64,000 nucleotides of DNA from CAMDKS01 sp964402975 (GTDB taxonomy: Bacteria > Bdellovibrionota_B > Oligoflexia > Oligoflexales > RGVZ01). Numbering within the stretch: the stretch's first letter is position 1; each line of letters begins with the position of its first letter. Below are positions 33,661 through 42,625 of the stretch, in pieces. Under the pieces are notes generated by a model. It saw nothing but the letters and a program-made list of their open reading frames with translations, was not told the origin of the DNA and made no database searches. The position numbers were made by a program, and so were the translations under genes. The stretch covers positions 1 to 64,000 of the forward strand of contig CAYOEM010000005.1 in NCBI GenBank assembly GCA_964402975.1. Direction: 5' to 3'.

Positions 33661-35394
33661 TCAACGCTTCGACTGCTTACTTAGAGACTCCCGATCGATC
33701 ACATCCTCAAAAAAGAGCGCCTCCTTAGGCTTACCCTTCTTTAGCCAATCGGCCGCCAGAGCATTGTAAGGAAATTCCATTTTTGCTTTGTATGCTTTCA
33801 AAAACTTGACGATATCACTGACCTTAAACCCATTAGCTTTAAGCTCACCGTGATTTAGATAGATCTGGCTGACGGTTATCAACTGAATCACGTCGATATT
33901 GTTATCCCTTTTGTCAAACTTTGCGTTTAAATCGTCCTTCAATTTCACCCGGTCAACGCGGTAAGCCCCGGAAAGCTCTGGCAACCGAGCGGCTCCGTGG
34001 TCGGCGGTTAAAACAACCAAATAGTTTCCATTCGTCTTCTTATCTATCAGCTCCGTTATCTTACGAGCCTCGTCATCAGCTGCAGACAAGACTTCACCGC
34101 ACTCATCTGACTCGTATCCGTAAAAATGTCCGCAGTAATCTGTAGATTTTGTATTAAACCACAAGAGGTCGGTCTCGCCGTCGTCTCCCATCTTGAGCTC
34201 CTCGATAGCATCTCTCGTAAGATCTCCCTGCTGGCGCACCAATGCAGGTGAGCCTAGTAAATTGCGGCTATGGACCTTACCTTCCTTGTCGAGCAGCTCG
34301 TGCCCCTGCCATTCGCGTTTCTCCCCGACCAGATTTTTCACCCAAGCAAGAGCAGGTTTCCCCTTAAACGCGTTTGGCATGCGGTATGTTTCGGTCTCGG
34401 TCGTCCACGTTCCGTCCCCACCGTTTTCTTCTGTCCAAGTAATGTAGGATTTCGATCCCCCAGCAAATAATCCACCATGACCACCAACGGAGATGGCAGC
34501 TCTTGCGACTGGAGCCACCGACAAAATAACGGGCTTACCATTTCTTGCAACTGACCAAACATCCGAAAACGTGGGCGAGAAAAAAAGACTGGGATTTTTT
34601 TTCTTGAAAGGATCAAACGAATTAAATTCCACCGTAAATGAACTAAGCTGACGCCAAAGACCGCCATGAAAAAAACGATTGCCGGCCACACCATGTTCGG
34701 CCGGCCAAGTCCCTGTACCGATCGACGCGTGGCCGACACTTGTCTCCACATCGACGTGAGCCACACTCGCGTTTACAAAGTTTGCACCGCGCTTATGTAT
34801 TGACTCATAAAATGGTGCTTTCCCTTTATGGGCAGCATAGTAGTGCCGACCTACTTGATCTTGAATAAAAATGATGATCACTTTTGGCAGGGGCTGCGTT
34901 GAGATGCTTTGCACTTTTTTGACATCCTGCAAAGCCTCCTCCAAAACTCGCCCACCCGCTTTTGCGGGCGCTGGAATATCGAGTACTCTTGCAAGCGTCG
35001 GTACGATATCCTGCTGGACAGCAAGCTGTTTGTGCTCTCCATGTTTAAAAAACTTACCTGTCGGATCGAAAAATACGATCGGTATCTGCAAATCGTAATC
35101 CCAGGCGATGCCATGCATGGTCATGGGATGGGCGGGAATGAGCTTGCCAGCAATTGAGCTCGGCTGCCAATGCTTGGGGTCAAACTCCCAAGTCTCAAGG
35201 GTCGTATTACCGTACTTCGGCAGTAGGAATATGTCTCCACTCCACTGACTGGCCGTTCTTCTAAAGATTTCGCGGGGACTAAGTGTTTGCGAAGCGGTAG
35301 CAGCCGACATCGCTACGCGGGCGTGCAGCAACCAAAAAACCAAACAGGCCACGACCCTAACGGGCGTGGATCTCGACAAGAATTTAATGCTCAC
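33661..35394 (-). CDS. Exported alkaline-phosphatase-superfamily metalloenzyme with permuted motif order
   Basis: 577 residues with a signal peptide (about 1-30); GTG start. It resembles PafA/nucleotide-pyrophosphatase enzymes: strand-end Asp179 in IFIQDQVG, nucleophile Thr218 in VETSVGHASIGTG, Asp419 and His423 in STDYCGH, Asp465 and His466 in TADHG. The remaining expected zinc ligand, the His of the HGxxxDYD block, is found at the N-terminus (His94 in TMHGIAWDYD), with the following DIVPTLARVLDIPAP segment at about 129-143. In ordinary family members this block ends the protein, so the fold appears circularly permuted. All ligands are kept, so activity on phosphate esters in the periplasm is likely. 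It begins 7 bases after the DUF3108 gene. Confidence 0.85.
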   Translation of the reverse strand: MSIKFLSRSTPVRVVACLVFWLLHARVAMSAATASQTLSPREIFRRTASQWSGDIFLLPKYGNTTLETWEFDPKHWQPSSIAGKLIPAHPMTMHGIAWDYDLQIPIVFFDPTGKFFKHGEHKQLAVQQDIVPTLARVLDIPAPAKAGGRVLEEALQDVKKVQSISTQPLPKVIIIFIQDQVGRHYYAAHKGKAPFYESIHKRGANFVNASVAHVDVETSVGHASIGTGTWPAEHGVAGNRFFHGGLWRQLSSFTVEFNSFDPFKKKNPSLFFSPTFSDVWSVARNGKPVILSVAPVARAAISVGGHGGLFAGGSKSYITWTEENGGDGTWTTETETYRMPNAFKGKPALAWVKNLVGEKREWQGHELLDKEGKVHSRNLLGSPALVRQQGDLTRDAIEELKMGDDGETDLLWFNTKSTDYCGHFYGYESDECGEVLSAADDEARKITELIDKKTNGNYLVVLTADHGAARLPELSGAYRVDRVKLKDDLNAKFDKRDNNIDVIQLITVSQIYLNHGELKANGFKVSDIVKFLKAYKAKMEFPYNALAADWLKKGKPKEALFFEDVIDRESLSKQSKR

Positions 35395-35401
35395 AACGGT
35401 G

Positions 35402-36250
35402 TTACATTCCGGGCGTGTACTTCGACAGCCTCATATAAACAGATCCGATTTTAATCTCACCCTGCACCTGCACAAGAGTACGATTTTTATCTTTTGCAAT
35501 CCAGACGAAAACATCGCCTTTTTGCTGAAGCTCTTTCCCAATAAACGTTCTTAACTTCACCTTCATCGCTTTAAACGTACCGGCTGGGACAACGACATCC
35601 TCGTCTCCCATTGGAGTAGCCTCCAAAAACCAATTCTTCTCTGACGTGTAAACTAGAAACCTCTCGGTTTTCCCAGCCACATAATCAAACGTTCGAAGCT
35701 TGAGTGTGGCACCAATGGCATCAACAGCACCGTACTGAACATCACGCTCAACATTGGTAGTCCCAGTATCTGAATGCTCCTGCTTTTCTTGAACTTTGCA
35801 TCGATCGTGATTAAAATCTAGCCATTTTTTCAACGTGAAACTTTTACCGAGAAACTTACCCTCACGTTGCTCGATATAGAATTTTCGAACTCCGTCATCC
35901 CACGGCCTCACCACGGCCGAGGCGGAGTCATTAGCGACGTAGATTCCCTTAAACCAATCGCCCGTCCGCCCAACGATCCTGTAGCCGCGATGCCAGATAC
36001 CGTCTACTTTTTGGGGGGCTTGAATTTCAATCGTCCCATACCCGGCCAGCATACCCATCCACGAAATAGCATATTCGCTAATCTCTCCTGGCTTAAATGG
36101 TACGCTCTTATAGGTGTCTGATCGGGGTAGACTTGAAGGCACCTTGGGCAGAGGGTTCGGGCAGGATACCTTGAAACCTTCAGAGTTTGCCCAGAGCGGC
36201 GCTGCTTGAAGCGTCGCCAGCACTGCCATGACGATGACCGAGTTCTTCAT
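35402..36250 (-). CDS. DUF3108 domain periplasmic protein
   Basis: 282 residues. A signal peptide (about 1-21, ending LWANS) leads into a DUF3108 domain: FKPGEISEYAISWMGMLAGYGTIEI (about 52-76), ending with VFVWIAKDKNRTLVQVQGEIKIGSVYMRL. This fold is a half-barrel, and relatives are exported proteins of unknown, possibly lipid- or polysaccharide-related, function. It is the first gene of a two-gene operon with the permuted phosphatase, 7 bases apart, so the two may act on the same envelope component. Confidence 0.82.
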   Translation of the reverse strand: MKNSVIVMAVLATLQAAPLWANSEGFKVSCPNPLPKVPSSLPRSDTYKSVPFKPGEISEYAISWMGMLAGYGTIEIQAPQKVDGIWHRGYRIVGRTGDWFKGIYVANDSASAVVRPWDDGVRKFYIEQREGKFLGKSFTLKKWLDFNHDRCKVQEKQEHSDTGTTNVERDVQYGAVDAIGATLKLRTFDYVAGKTERFLVYTSEKNWFLEATPMGDEDVVVPAGTFKAMKVKLRTFIGKELQQKGDVFVWIAKDKNRTLVQVQGEIKIGSVYMRLSKYTPGM

Positions 36251-36395
36251 AAACGAGGGGTCCTAATTTTCCGGGATAATGGCAACAATTTTACCAATTA
36301 TACCCTAGGTTTACTTAACTTTGAGGCTATCGGTGGGGGCGTCTATTTCCTTGAATTTTGGCACCTTGGAATTGGACGCAATTAGCTGAAATGCT

Positions 36396-36424
36396 TTGAC
36401 TTTACCTGACGTTACATGCTAATT
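36396..36424 (+). promoter_or_regulatory. Weak promoter candidate upstream of rpsA
   Basis: TTGACT (36396-36401) and CTAATT (36419-36424) are separated by 17 bases, about 80 bases before the rpsA start. The -10 match is modest. The rest of the 254-base leader 36251-36504 shows no clear structure. Confidence 0.3.
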
Positions 36425-36504
36425 ACCGACCTCCACCAGACCACCTGCCGACAGAATGACCTGTTGCCAGAACCCAAATTGGTGGGAAGAAAAGGTTCAA
36501 AACG

Positions 36505-38247
36505 ATGCTACAAGAAACAACGAAATCCGGAATAAAAGGCATTCGCTGGGAAGACGAAGACACAGGCTTTGAAACTGATACTCGCTTGACTTCTGACTTT
36601 GCCAAGATGCTTGCCGGCAACCCTGCAACATCCGAAGTACGAGAAGGGATGATTGTGAAGGGCCTCGTCGTTCGTCTTACTGACGACGGGATTGTTATCG
36701 ACATCGGCCACAAATCTGAAGGCGAAGTACCGAAGCATGAATTCGGAACTGACTGCCCAAAAGTAGGCGAAACAGTCGAAGTTTACCTCGACCGGTTTGA
36801 AGATCATGCTGGCGAGATGGTACTAAGCCGCGAACGAGCCGAAACGCTGCGTGCTTGGGATAGAATCGCCGAAGCATTTGAGAGAAACGAAATCGTTGAA
36901 GGAACTATTGTAAGCCGTGTTAAAGGCGGGCTTTCCGTTGATATCGGCGTTAAAGCATTCCTTCCCGGATCCCAAGTTGATCTACGTCCTGTCCGAAATC
37001 TTGACAAACTAATCGGCGGCAAGCTGCAGTTCAAAATCATCAAATTCAACAAAAAGCGTGGCAACATTGTTCTATCTCGCCGCGTATTGCTTGAACAAGA
37101 CAGAGAGAAACTGCGCGCTTCGACCTTAGGCAACATCAAAGAAGGTGCGTCACTCAAAGGGATCGTTAAAAATATTACAGACTACGGCGCTTTCATCGAC
37201 CTTGGTGGAATTGACGGTCTTCTTCACATCACGGATATGAGCTGGGGCCGCATCAATCACCCAAGCGAGTTGTTTGAAGTTGGACAAGAAATTGAAGTCA
37301 AAGTTCTTAGCTACGACGAAGGCCGTCAGCGAGTGAGCCTTGGATACAAGCAACTTCTCAATGATCCTTGGGCCGTTGCTGGTGGAAAATATTCCGTCGG
37401 CGCAAAGACAAAAGGAAAAGTCGTCAGCCTGACTGATTATGGCGCCTTTGTTGAGCTTGAGGGTGGAATTGAAGGCCTCATCCACGTGTCTGAAATGAGC
37501 TGGTCCAAACGGGTTCGCCACCCAAGCAAAGTTGTCAATATCGGCGATGAAGTCGAAGTGGTCATTCTCGCGATCGACGTGGAAAACAGACGCATCAGCC
37601 TTGGCATGAAGCAAATGGAACCAAATCCATGGGAAGTTGTGAAAGAGAAGTATCAGGTCGGTGACGTCATCAGGGGCAAGATCCGAAACATCACAGACTT
37701 CGGCGTGTTTGTCGGCATTGAAGATGGCATCGATGGCTTGATCCACATTTCCGACATCAGCTGGACGGATCGCATCAAACACCCAGGCGATCTCTATAAA
37801 AAAGGCGATGAAGTGGAGGCGAAAGTTCTTTCTATTGATACCGAAGAAGAGAAATTCTCGCTCGGTATTAAACAACTGACCGACGATCCATGGCTAGCTG
37901 TCGCGAAGGCACATCCGGCAGGATCGAAGGCCAAGGGGAAAGTTACCAAGGTCGCAGACTTCGGAGCTTTCGTTGAGCTCGCCCCAGGAATCGAAGGCAT
38001 GATCCACATCAGCGAACTTGCTGACGGACAGGTCGCCAAGACTGAAGACGCCGTTAAAGAAGGCGACGAGGTTGAGTTCGTGGTTCTTTCAACTGACGCT
38101 GACGAGCGCCGATTCTCGCTGAGCCGCAAGGCGGCGATCAAGGGACTTGATGGCGAAGAGCTGAAACAATACATTGGCGCGGCATCTGGTTCTTCTAAAA
38201 CGGCATTTGCCGAGGCGTTCACACGCGCTCAGGGCACGAATAACTGA
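36505..38247 (+). CDS. rpsA: 30S ribosomal protein S1
   Basis: 580-residue RNA-binding protein with six S1/OB motifs of about 70-75 residues, beginning near residues 48, 132, 217, 302, 389 and 476. The later motifs carry typical KGIVKNITDYGAFIDLGG-like and HISDISWTDRIKHP-like blocks. It helps mRNA dock to the 30S subunit. The length and six-domain plan match Proteobacterial S1. The near-repeated domains also create long antisense reading frames, which are not genes. The start ATG at 36505 has AAAGG about 10 bases upstream. It is followed by a hairpin that probably ends the transcript. Confidence 0.95.
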   Translation: MLQETTKSGIKGIRWEDEDTGFETDTRLTSDFAKMLAGNPATSEVREGMIVKGLVVRLTDDGIVIDIGHKSEGEVPKHEFGTDCPKVGETVEVYLDRFEDHAGEMVLSRERAETLRAWDRIAEAFERNEIVEGTIVSRVKGGLSVDIGVKAFLPGSQVDLRPVRNLDKLIGGKLQFKIIKFNKKRGNIVLSRRVLLEQDREKLRASTLGNIKEGASLKGIVKNITDYGAFIDLGGIDGLLHITDMSWGRINHPSELFEVGQEIEVKVLSYDEGRQRVSLGYKQLLNDPWAVAGGKYSVGAKTKGKVVSLTDYGAFVELEGGIEGLIHVSEMSWSKRVRHPSKVVNIGDEVEVVILAIDVENRRISLGMKQMEPNPWEVVKEKYQVGDVIRGKIRNITDFGVFVGIEDGIDGLIHISDISWTDRIKHPGDLYKKGDEVEAKVLSIDTEEEKFSLGIKQLTDDPWLAVAKAHPAGSKAKGKVTKVADFGAFVELAPGIEGMIHISELADGQVAKTEDAVKEGDEVEFVVLSTDADERRFSLSRKAAIKGLDGEELKQYIGAASGSSKTAFAEAFTRAQGTNN

Positions 38248-38311
38248 AATCACACCCATCCGCAATTAGCGGGCAAACGTGACGGTTCAGAAATGTCTTG
38301 ATAAACTGTTG

Positions 38312-38340
38312 ACGGAGGTGGTCTTAGAGACTGCCTCCGT
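38312..38340 (+). terminator. Hairpin after rpsA, probable terminator
   Basis: Arms ACGGAGG (38312-38318) and CCTCCGT (38334-38340), continued by two G-T wobble pairs and GTCT/AGAC around a TAG loop, form a 13-base-pair stem. The tail (TAATTGTTAT) is only moderately T-rich, so termination may be partial. Confidence 0.6.
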
Positions 38341-38388
38341 TAATTGTTATGTGCCGTAACGCTACTGAATCGACAACGGAAAACCCCA

Positions 38389-39528
38389 ATGACTAAACTC
38401 ATAAACGTTCTACATGTCGATAGCTCGAGCATTTGGGGCGGCGGGCAAAGTCAGATTACCACTCTTATCCAGGAGTCTAACCATTTGGAGATTGCGCACC
38501 ATCTGGCGTCTCCACAAAACAGTAAGCTTTACTTTAAAACCAGGGCTCAGATCGCTGGTTACGTCCCACTGCATCGATTAAGCAATATTAGCCCCTTGCA
38601 GTTTATCCGCATGCGCAACTACTGCATCAAAAACAATATCGATATAATCCATGCTCATTGCGGAAAAAGCCACACCCTTGCCTATTGGCTAAAACGCTTC
38701 TTCTTGCCCAACATCATTCTTATTGTGCATCGAAGAATACCGGCAAAAATCCGGCCGAATTTCTTGTCCCGGAAGAAGTTTGTAGACCTCACGGTCAATC
38801 ACTTTATTTGTGTGTCAAATTTTATTAAAGGCGTTCTGATGAGTGGTGGGGTGGAAGAGTCGCGTTTGTCAGTCATCAGAAGTTCAAAAAAACGATTCTC
38901 ATCAACTCGGGATAAAAAAATCAGCGCTCGCGAATCATTGTCCCGAACGCGGGGACTGGCGACAGATGGAAACTTCTTCATTCTTTCCGCCTCGCGTCTT
39001 GTGCCCGACAAGGGACTTTTCATCCTCATTCAAGCCTTCCGAAAATTAATCAGGCAATATCCGGGTGCAAGACTATTTATCGCGGGCGAGGGCGAGCTTG
39101 AATCCGAACTAAAAGTCACAGCCCGCTCATTAATTGACTCTGGAGTTCTCGTGTTCCTGGGTTTTAGAAAGGATGTGCCTGAACTTCTTATGGGTTCAGA
39201 TGTTTTCGCCATACCGAGTCTTTCTGAGGGACTGGGCAGCACCATTATTGAGGCCATGTTTGCAAGGACAGCAGTCATAGGCAGTTGCGTTGAGGGGATT
39301 CCGGAACTAATCCGGCACGAATCTACAGGCATTCTCGTACAACCCGGTGATGCCGATGCACTGAGCCTCGCGTTGTTGCGACTAGCTGAAGATGCCACAC
39401 TAAGGCGCGACATCGCTGAGACTGCTTATGAATGGGCTTTGGATGCATGCAGCGCCGACGGCATGGTTAAAAAAACAATTGATGTCTACCAATCCCTGCT
39501 CCAAGGACGGACCCCCGGGGCCCTCTGA
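38389..39528 (+). CDS. GT4 family glycosyltransferase
   Basis: 379-residue retaining glycosyltransferase of the GT-B fold. The N-terminal half starts LINVLHVDSSSIWGGGQSQ with the Gly-rich acceptor loop. The C-terminal half has ILSASRLVPDKG, LFIAGEGELE and the E-x7-E nucleotide-sugar motif in PSLSEGLGSTIIEAMFA, then GIPELIRHESTGILVQPGD. It probably builds a surface glycan or lipopolysaccharide sugar. I use the ATG at 38389; the in-frame codon at 38344 lies on the edge of the preceding hairpin and lacks support. It is isolated from other sugar genes. Donor and acceptor unknown. Confidence 0.88.
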   Translation: MTKLINVLHVDSSSIWGGGQSQITTLIQESNHLEIAHHLASPQNSKLYFKTRAQIAGYVPLHRLSNISPLQFIRMRNYCIKNNIDIIHAHCGKSHTLAYWLKRFFLPNIILIVHRRIPAKIRPNFLSRKKFVDLTVNHFICVSNFIKGVLMSGGVEESRLSVIRSSKKRFSSTRDKKISARESLSRTRGLATDGNFFILSASRLVPDKGLFILIQAFRKLIRQYPGARLFIAGEGELESELKVTARSLIDSGVLVFLGFRKDVPELLMGSDVFAIPSLSEGLGSTIIEAMFARTAVIGSCVEGIPELIRHESTGILVQPGDADALSLALLRLAEDATLRRDIAETAYEWALDACSADGMVKKTIDVYQSLLQGRTPGAL

Positions 39529-39707
39529 AGATCCCTCGGCTTGGAGAAGCCACCTCGGCGACGCCTTGCAATATGCTGTAATTAATGAATTTTTTTCGAT
39601 TGATGCCGCCCACCTATCAACCGAACCATAGATCCCCTACAATATTAATTACCTGCAGCATGACGCCTGCTGGTCATTTTTCTAAGCACCTTGGAGCCCC
39701 AAGCACC

Positions 39708-41087
39708 TTGAGCCTAAAAGTCACAATCTCCCGCCTCATTGCATTCGACGCATTTGTCGAAGTCATGGAAAAAAATAGAAAACCAGAAGATGTGCTAGAT
39801 GAGTTTTACGCACAAAATTCTAAAGACCTAAAGCGTATTGATCGCAATCTTACCAAGGAGATTCTTTACGGGGGACTTCGATGGTACAAAAAGATTCTCT
39901 GGATTCTTCAGCATACCTCAAAAAAAAGAGATCTTTCCAAAGTTAGCCCACAAGTTCGAGCTGCTTTGATACTCGGTACCTATCAAATTTTTTATATGGA
40001 CCGTATTCCTGACCGCGCTGCTGTTAACGAGAGTGTCGAATATGTTCGAGCCAAAGGCGAAGCTTCGGCGGTCCCGTTTGTGAATGGAATATTGCGACAA
40101 ATCGCTCGCCGTGCTGAATATTTTACGAAACCAGATAAAACGACAAAGCCAGTCGAATATCTGGCGCTTCAATTCTCACACCCTGAATGGATCGTTCGCA
40201 GGTGGCACAAACGGTTCAGTTTTGAGCGTCTAGAGACCATGCTTGCAGCTAATAACCAGCCGCCACCGTTGTTTATTCGAGCCAACACCCTCAAAATTCA
40301 ACCAAAAGATCTTCAGGCATCCCTACTTAGAGATGAACAAAGTCAGTCCGATAAAACGAGCTTGAAAGGCTGTATTCTTCTCAAGAAACATCCGGACATG
40401 ACCCCAGAAAGCTTATTTGCAAGGGGATTTTACACCATTCAAGATCAAGCATCCCAGATCATCCCTCTCCTCATTAAGCTTGAACCCGAGATGACGATCA
40501 TTGACGCGGCCGCTGGACCGGGTGGCAAACTCACCCACATTGCAGAGCTCGGCGGTCCATCGGTCAAAATTATCGCTGTGGAAAAAAGCGAAAGCCAAAT
40601 GCGAAGGGCTCAAGACAATGCGGCACGTATGGGGCCCTACGAACAGATTCAATGGATACTGAGTGACTTCAAAGACTACAAACCTTCATCACCAGTCGAC
40701 CGCATATTGCTTGACGCTCCTTGCACGGGAATGGGCGTGCTGCGTCGACACCCCGAGGGGAAATGGCAAAAAACCGAGGCCGGCATATCAGAAATGGCAT
40801 CAGCACAAAGAGAACTGCTTAAGCACGCTTTCGGACTTTTGAAGGTTGGCGGAGAGATGATCTACTCGGTTTGCAGTTTTGAGTCGGAGGAGACTGAAGA
40901 TCATCTAAAATGGCTTGAGAAAGAGCTACCAAGTCAATTTGAGGTGATCACTCCGGTGTCTCGCTTACCCGACTACTTTAAAAAGTATGTGACCAGGCAA
41001 AACGTATTAATGATTTTTGCAGGTAACCAAGACGATATGGATGGGTTTGGAGCGTTCATTATCAGGCGTAAAGGACCAAAACAATGA
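39708..41087 (+). CDS. rsmB: 16S rRNA (cytosine(967)-C5)-methyltransferase family protein
   Basis: SAM-dependent rRNA methyltransferase. About 459 residues: an N-terminal NusB-like RNA-binding domain (TISRLIAFDAFVEVME to about 140) and a C-terminal Rossmann methyltransferase. SAM loop: IIDAAAGPGGKLTHIA. The two family cysteines are in DAPCTGMG and YSVCSFESEE (the catalytic one is in the latter). The start is uncertain: I prefer TTG at 39708, where the NusB domain begins, with GGAG 11 bases upstream; an ATG at 39660 and further upstream codons at 39585 would add non-homologous residues. It overlaps the next gene by 4 bases (ATGA). Confidence 0.88.
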   Translation: MSLKVTISRLIAFDAFVEVMEKNRKPEDVLDEFYAQNSKDLKRIDRNLTKEILYGGLRWYKKILWILQHTSKKRDLSKVSPQVRAALILGTYQIFYMDRIPDRAAVNESVEYVRAKGEASAVPFVNGILRQIARRAEYFTKPDKTTKPVEYLALQFSHPEWIVRRWHKRFSFERLETMLAANNQPPPLFIRANTLKIQPKDLQASLLRDEQSQSDKTSLKGCILLKKHPDMTPESLFARGFYTIQDQASQIIPLLIKLEPEMTIIDAAAGPGGKLTHIAELGGPSVKIIAVEKSESQMRRAQDNAARMGPYEQIQWILSDFKDYKPSSPVDRILLDAPCTGMGVLRRHPEGKWQKTEAGISEMASAQRELLKHAFGLLKVGGEMIYSVCSFESEETEDHLKWLEKELPSQFEVITPVSRLPDYFKKYVTRQNVLMIFAGNQDDMDGFGAFIIRRKGPKQ

Positions 41088-41953
41088 CCTCAGGCCAAAT
41101 CAAAAAATGCGGGCTATTCTTGGCTCTTACAATCTTTAGTTCATTTTCGGATGACGTTTGGGCCGCAGATCAACGGCAAGAATTTTCCGACTTCTCAAGT
41201 TTGCGAGCCGATGTACTATCAAAAATCGGAGGCGCTTCCAAACGCATCTGGGTTGTCACTGATTTTTTGAGCGATGCCGAAATCGTTTCATCTTTATTCA
41301 TTGCCCAGTACCGAAAACTCGATATATCTATCCTACTCGGTAAAGACCGAGCCTCTCATATTCTTAGTCGATTGAACTACTTAAAGCAGGTCAATATTCC
41401 GGTCTCTTTGCGGCCGAAGGATTTCTACGCGAAGTATCGCTCTATCATTTTGATCGATAACCAAATTTTTGGAATAAATGCAGCTCTTGATCATATGAGT
41501 AAAAATGGCCGCTACGTGCTTGAACTGCTGACAACCGAGCAAATACCGGATTTTGAAAACAGATTCTCCGAGGCGGCCAAGTTGAAAAACGCCCCCCAGA
41601 TGGCGCCGCTTCCGCAGGTGGGCAGAGCCCGACCAAACTCGCGCTACTATAAGGGTTCCGAATCATCGGCGTCACCCAGTCAGAACACCCCAAAAAGCGC
41701 GCCAACCAAGCAAATCGAGACGTCCAGTGCTCATAGTTCTGCTAGCTCGCCGGGCCTTTCAGATACAACAGCGATAGCCCCAAACGAAGATCCCGCCAAA
41801 TCCCCCGCGGGTTACCGGTACCGTAGCCAGCGGAATAAGGCCCCGGAGGGAATTCCGACAAAACTGCCTAAAACAACCCTACGCCAGCAGCTTGAGCAAG
41901 AGCGAGAACGGCTACGGAGCAATGAATCGACCAAACCTCCGGCTGCAGATTAA
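41084..41953 (+). CDS. Exported PLD-like domain protein with lost catalytic motif
   Basis: 289 residues. Signal peptide to about residue 27 (VWAAD). The next 150 residues resemble one half of a phospholipase-D fold: SKRIWVVTDFLSDAEIVSSL, LDISILLGKDRA, and YAKYRSIILIDNQIFGINAALDHMS. In active PLDs this last segment would read HxKxxxxD; here the His and Lys are not kept, so a binding rather than catalytic role is likely. The C-terminal 110 residues are low-complexity Ser/Pro-rich, ending in a charged stretch, LRQQLEQERERL. It overlaps rsmB by 4 bases, which suggests co-translation, with no obvious functional link. Confidence 0.6.
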   Translation: MTSGQIKKCGLFLALTIFSSFSDDVWAADQRQEFSDFSSLRADVLSKIGGASKRIWVVTDFLSDAEIVSSLFIAQYRKLDISILLGKDRASHILSRLNYLKQVNIPVSLRPKDFYAKYRSIILIDNQIFGINAALDHMSKNGRYVLELLTTEQIPDFENRFSEAAKLKNAPQMAPLPQVGRARPNSRYYKGSESSASPSQNTPKSAPTKQIETSSAHSSASSPGLSDTTAIAPNEDPAKSPAGYRYRSQRNKAPEGIPTKLPKTTLRQQLEQERERLRSNESTKPPAAD

Positions 41954-42028
41954 CCCAAATTTATGATAGAATCGTTCCCAGGGCGATCTAGGTCTTGTTT
42001 CATGTCAGGATTGTGAGGAGTCGAATAG

Positions 42029-42601
42029 ATGTTTTTTTTGACGTTGAAAAACTTGATGCCTTTGCGCACATGGGCAATTGCACTGTCGGTCATGTCATTC
42101 ACCGGGTGTGTTAGAAGTTGCGGAAACCAACGAAGCTCGATGCCCCCAGAAAAAGTCGTCGAAGCATACCTGAATACAGCACTTAACATGCAAAATTTAG
42201 CTCAGCGAGAAGAACTCTTGCAATACACCACTGGGCGTCTTAAAGACGCCATTGTCTCCGCATCTGATGACGTGATTACAAATGCCTACATCAATAGACA
42301 CTACGAACTTCAATCCTACGATGTCGTGGAACGGCGTGATAAAACCCCGAGAGAAACCGAGATCACATTTAAGCTTAAGTATAAGGACCTCGGCATCGCC
42401 GATAAAAGACCTACGGACACATCCAGTGCCCCAACAGTCCAAACCGAAAACTCCGTAGCGCTAATCAAAGAAAAAGGCGCCTGGTTCATCCGGGACGTCA
42501 TAGGAGCCAAAACTCGTATCGACTTCCCCGTTTCTGGAGATTCAGAAATCCGGGCTAAAGCAGGTGAAATCACGGAGCCAGGACTGTCTAATTCTCCCTG
42601 A
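42029..42601 (+). CDS. Uncharacterised lipoprotein (190 aa)
   Basis: A hydrophobic signal ends in a lipobox (MSFTGC, Cys about residue 27). The mature part begins with PPEKVVEAYLNTALNMQNLAQREELLQYTTGRLKDAI, which has the look of the NTF2-like or DUF4878-type lipoproteins that start with xPxxVVxxYL. A beta-rich second half follows with ENSVALIKEKGAWFIRDVIG. AGGAG lies about 8 bases before the ATG. Probably a periplasm-facing lipoprotein; function unknown. It follows the PLD-like gene after 75 bases. Confidence 0.72.
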   Translation: MFFLTLKNLMPLRTWAIALSVMSFTGCVRSCGNQRSSMPPEKVVEAYLNTALNMQNLAQREELLQYTTGRLKDAIVSASDDVITNAYINRHYELQSYDVVERRDKTPRETEITFKLKYKDLGIADKRPTDTSSAPTVQTENSVALIKEKGAWFIRDVIGAKTRIDFPVSGDSEIRAKAGEITEPGLSNSP

Positions 42602-42625
42602 TTCGCCTTTTGGTATCTGACGATT

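Noticed and set aside
37150..37875. Long reading frame (241 codons) on the minus strand inside rpsA
   Set aside because: It mirrors the near-repeated S1 domains in the antisense frame; no ribosome site, no domain, and rpsA is unambiguous.
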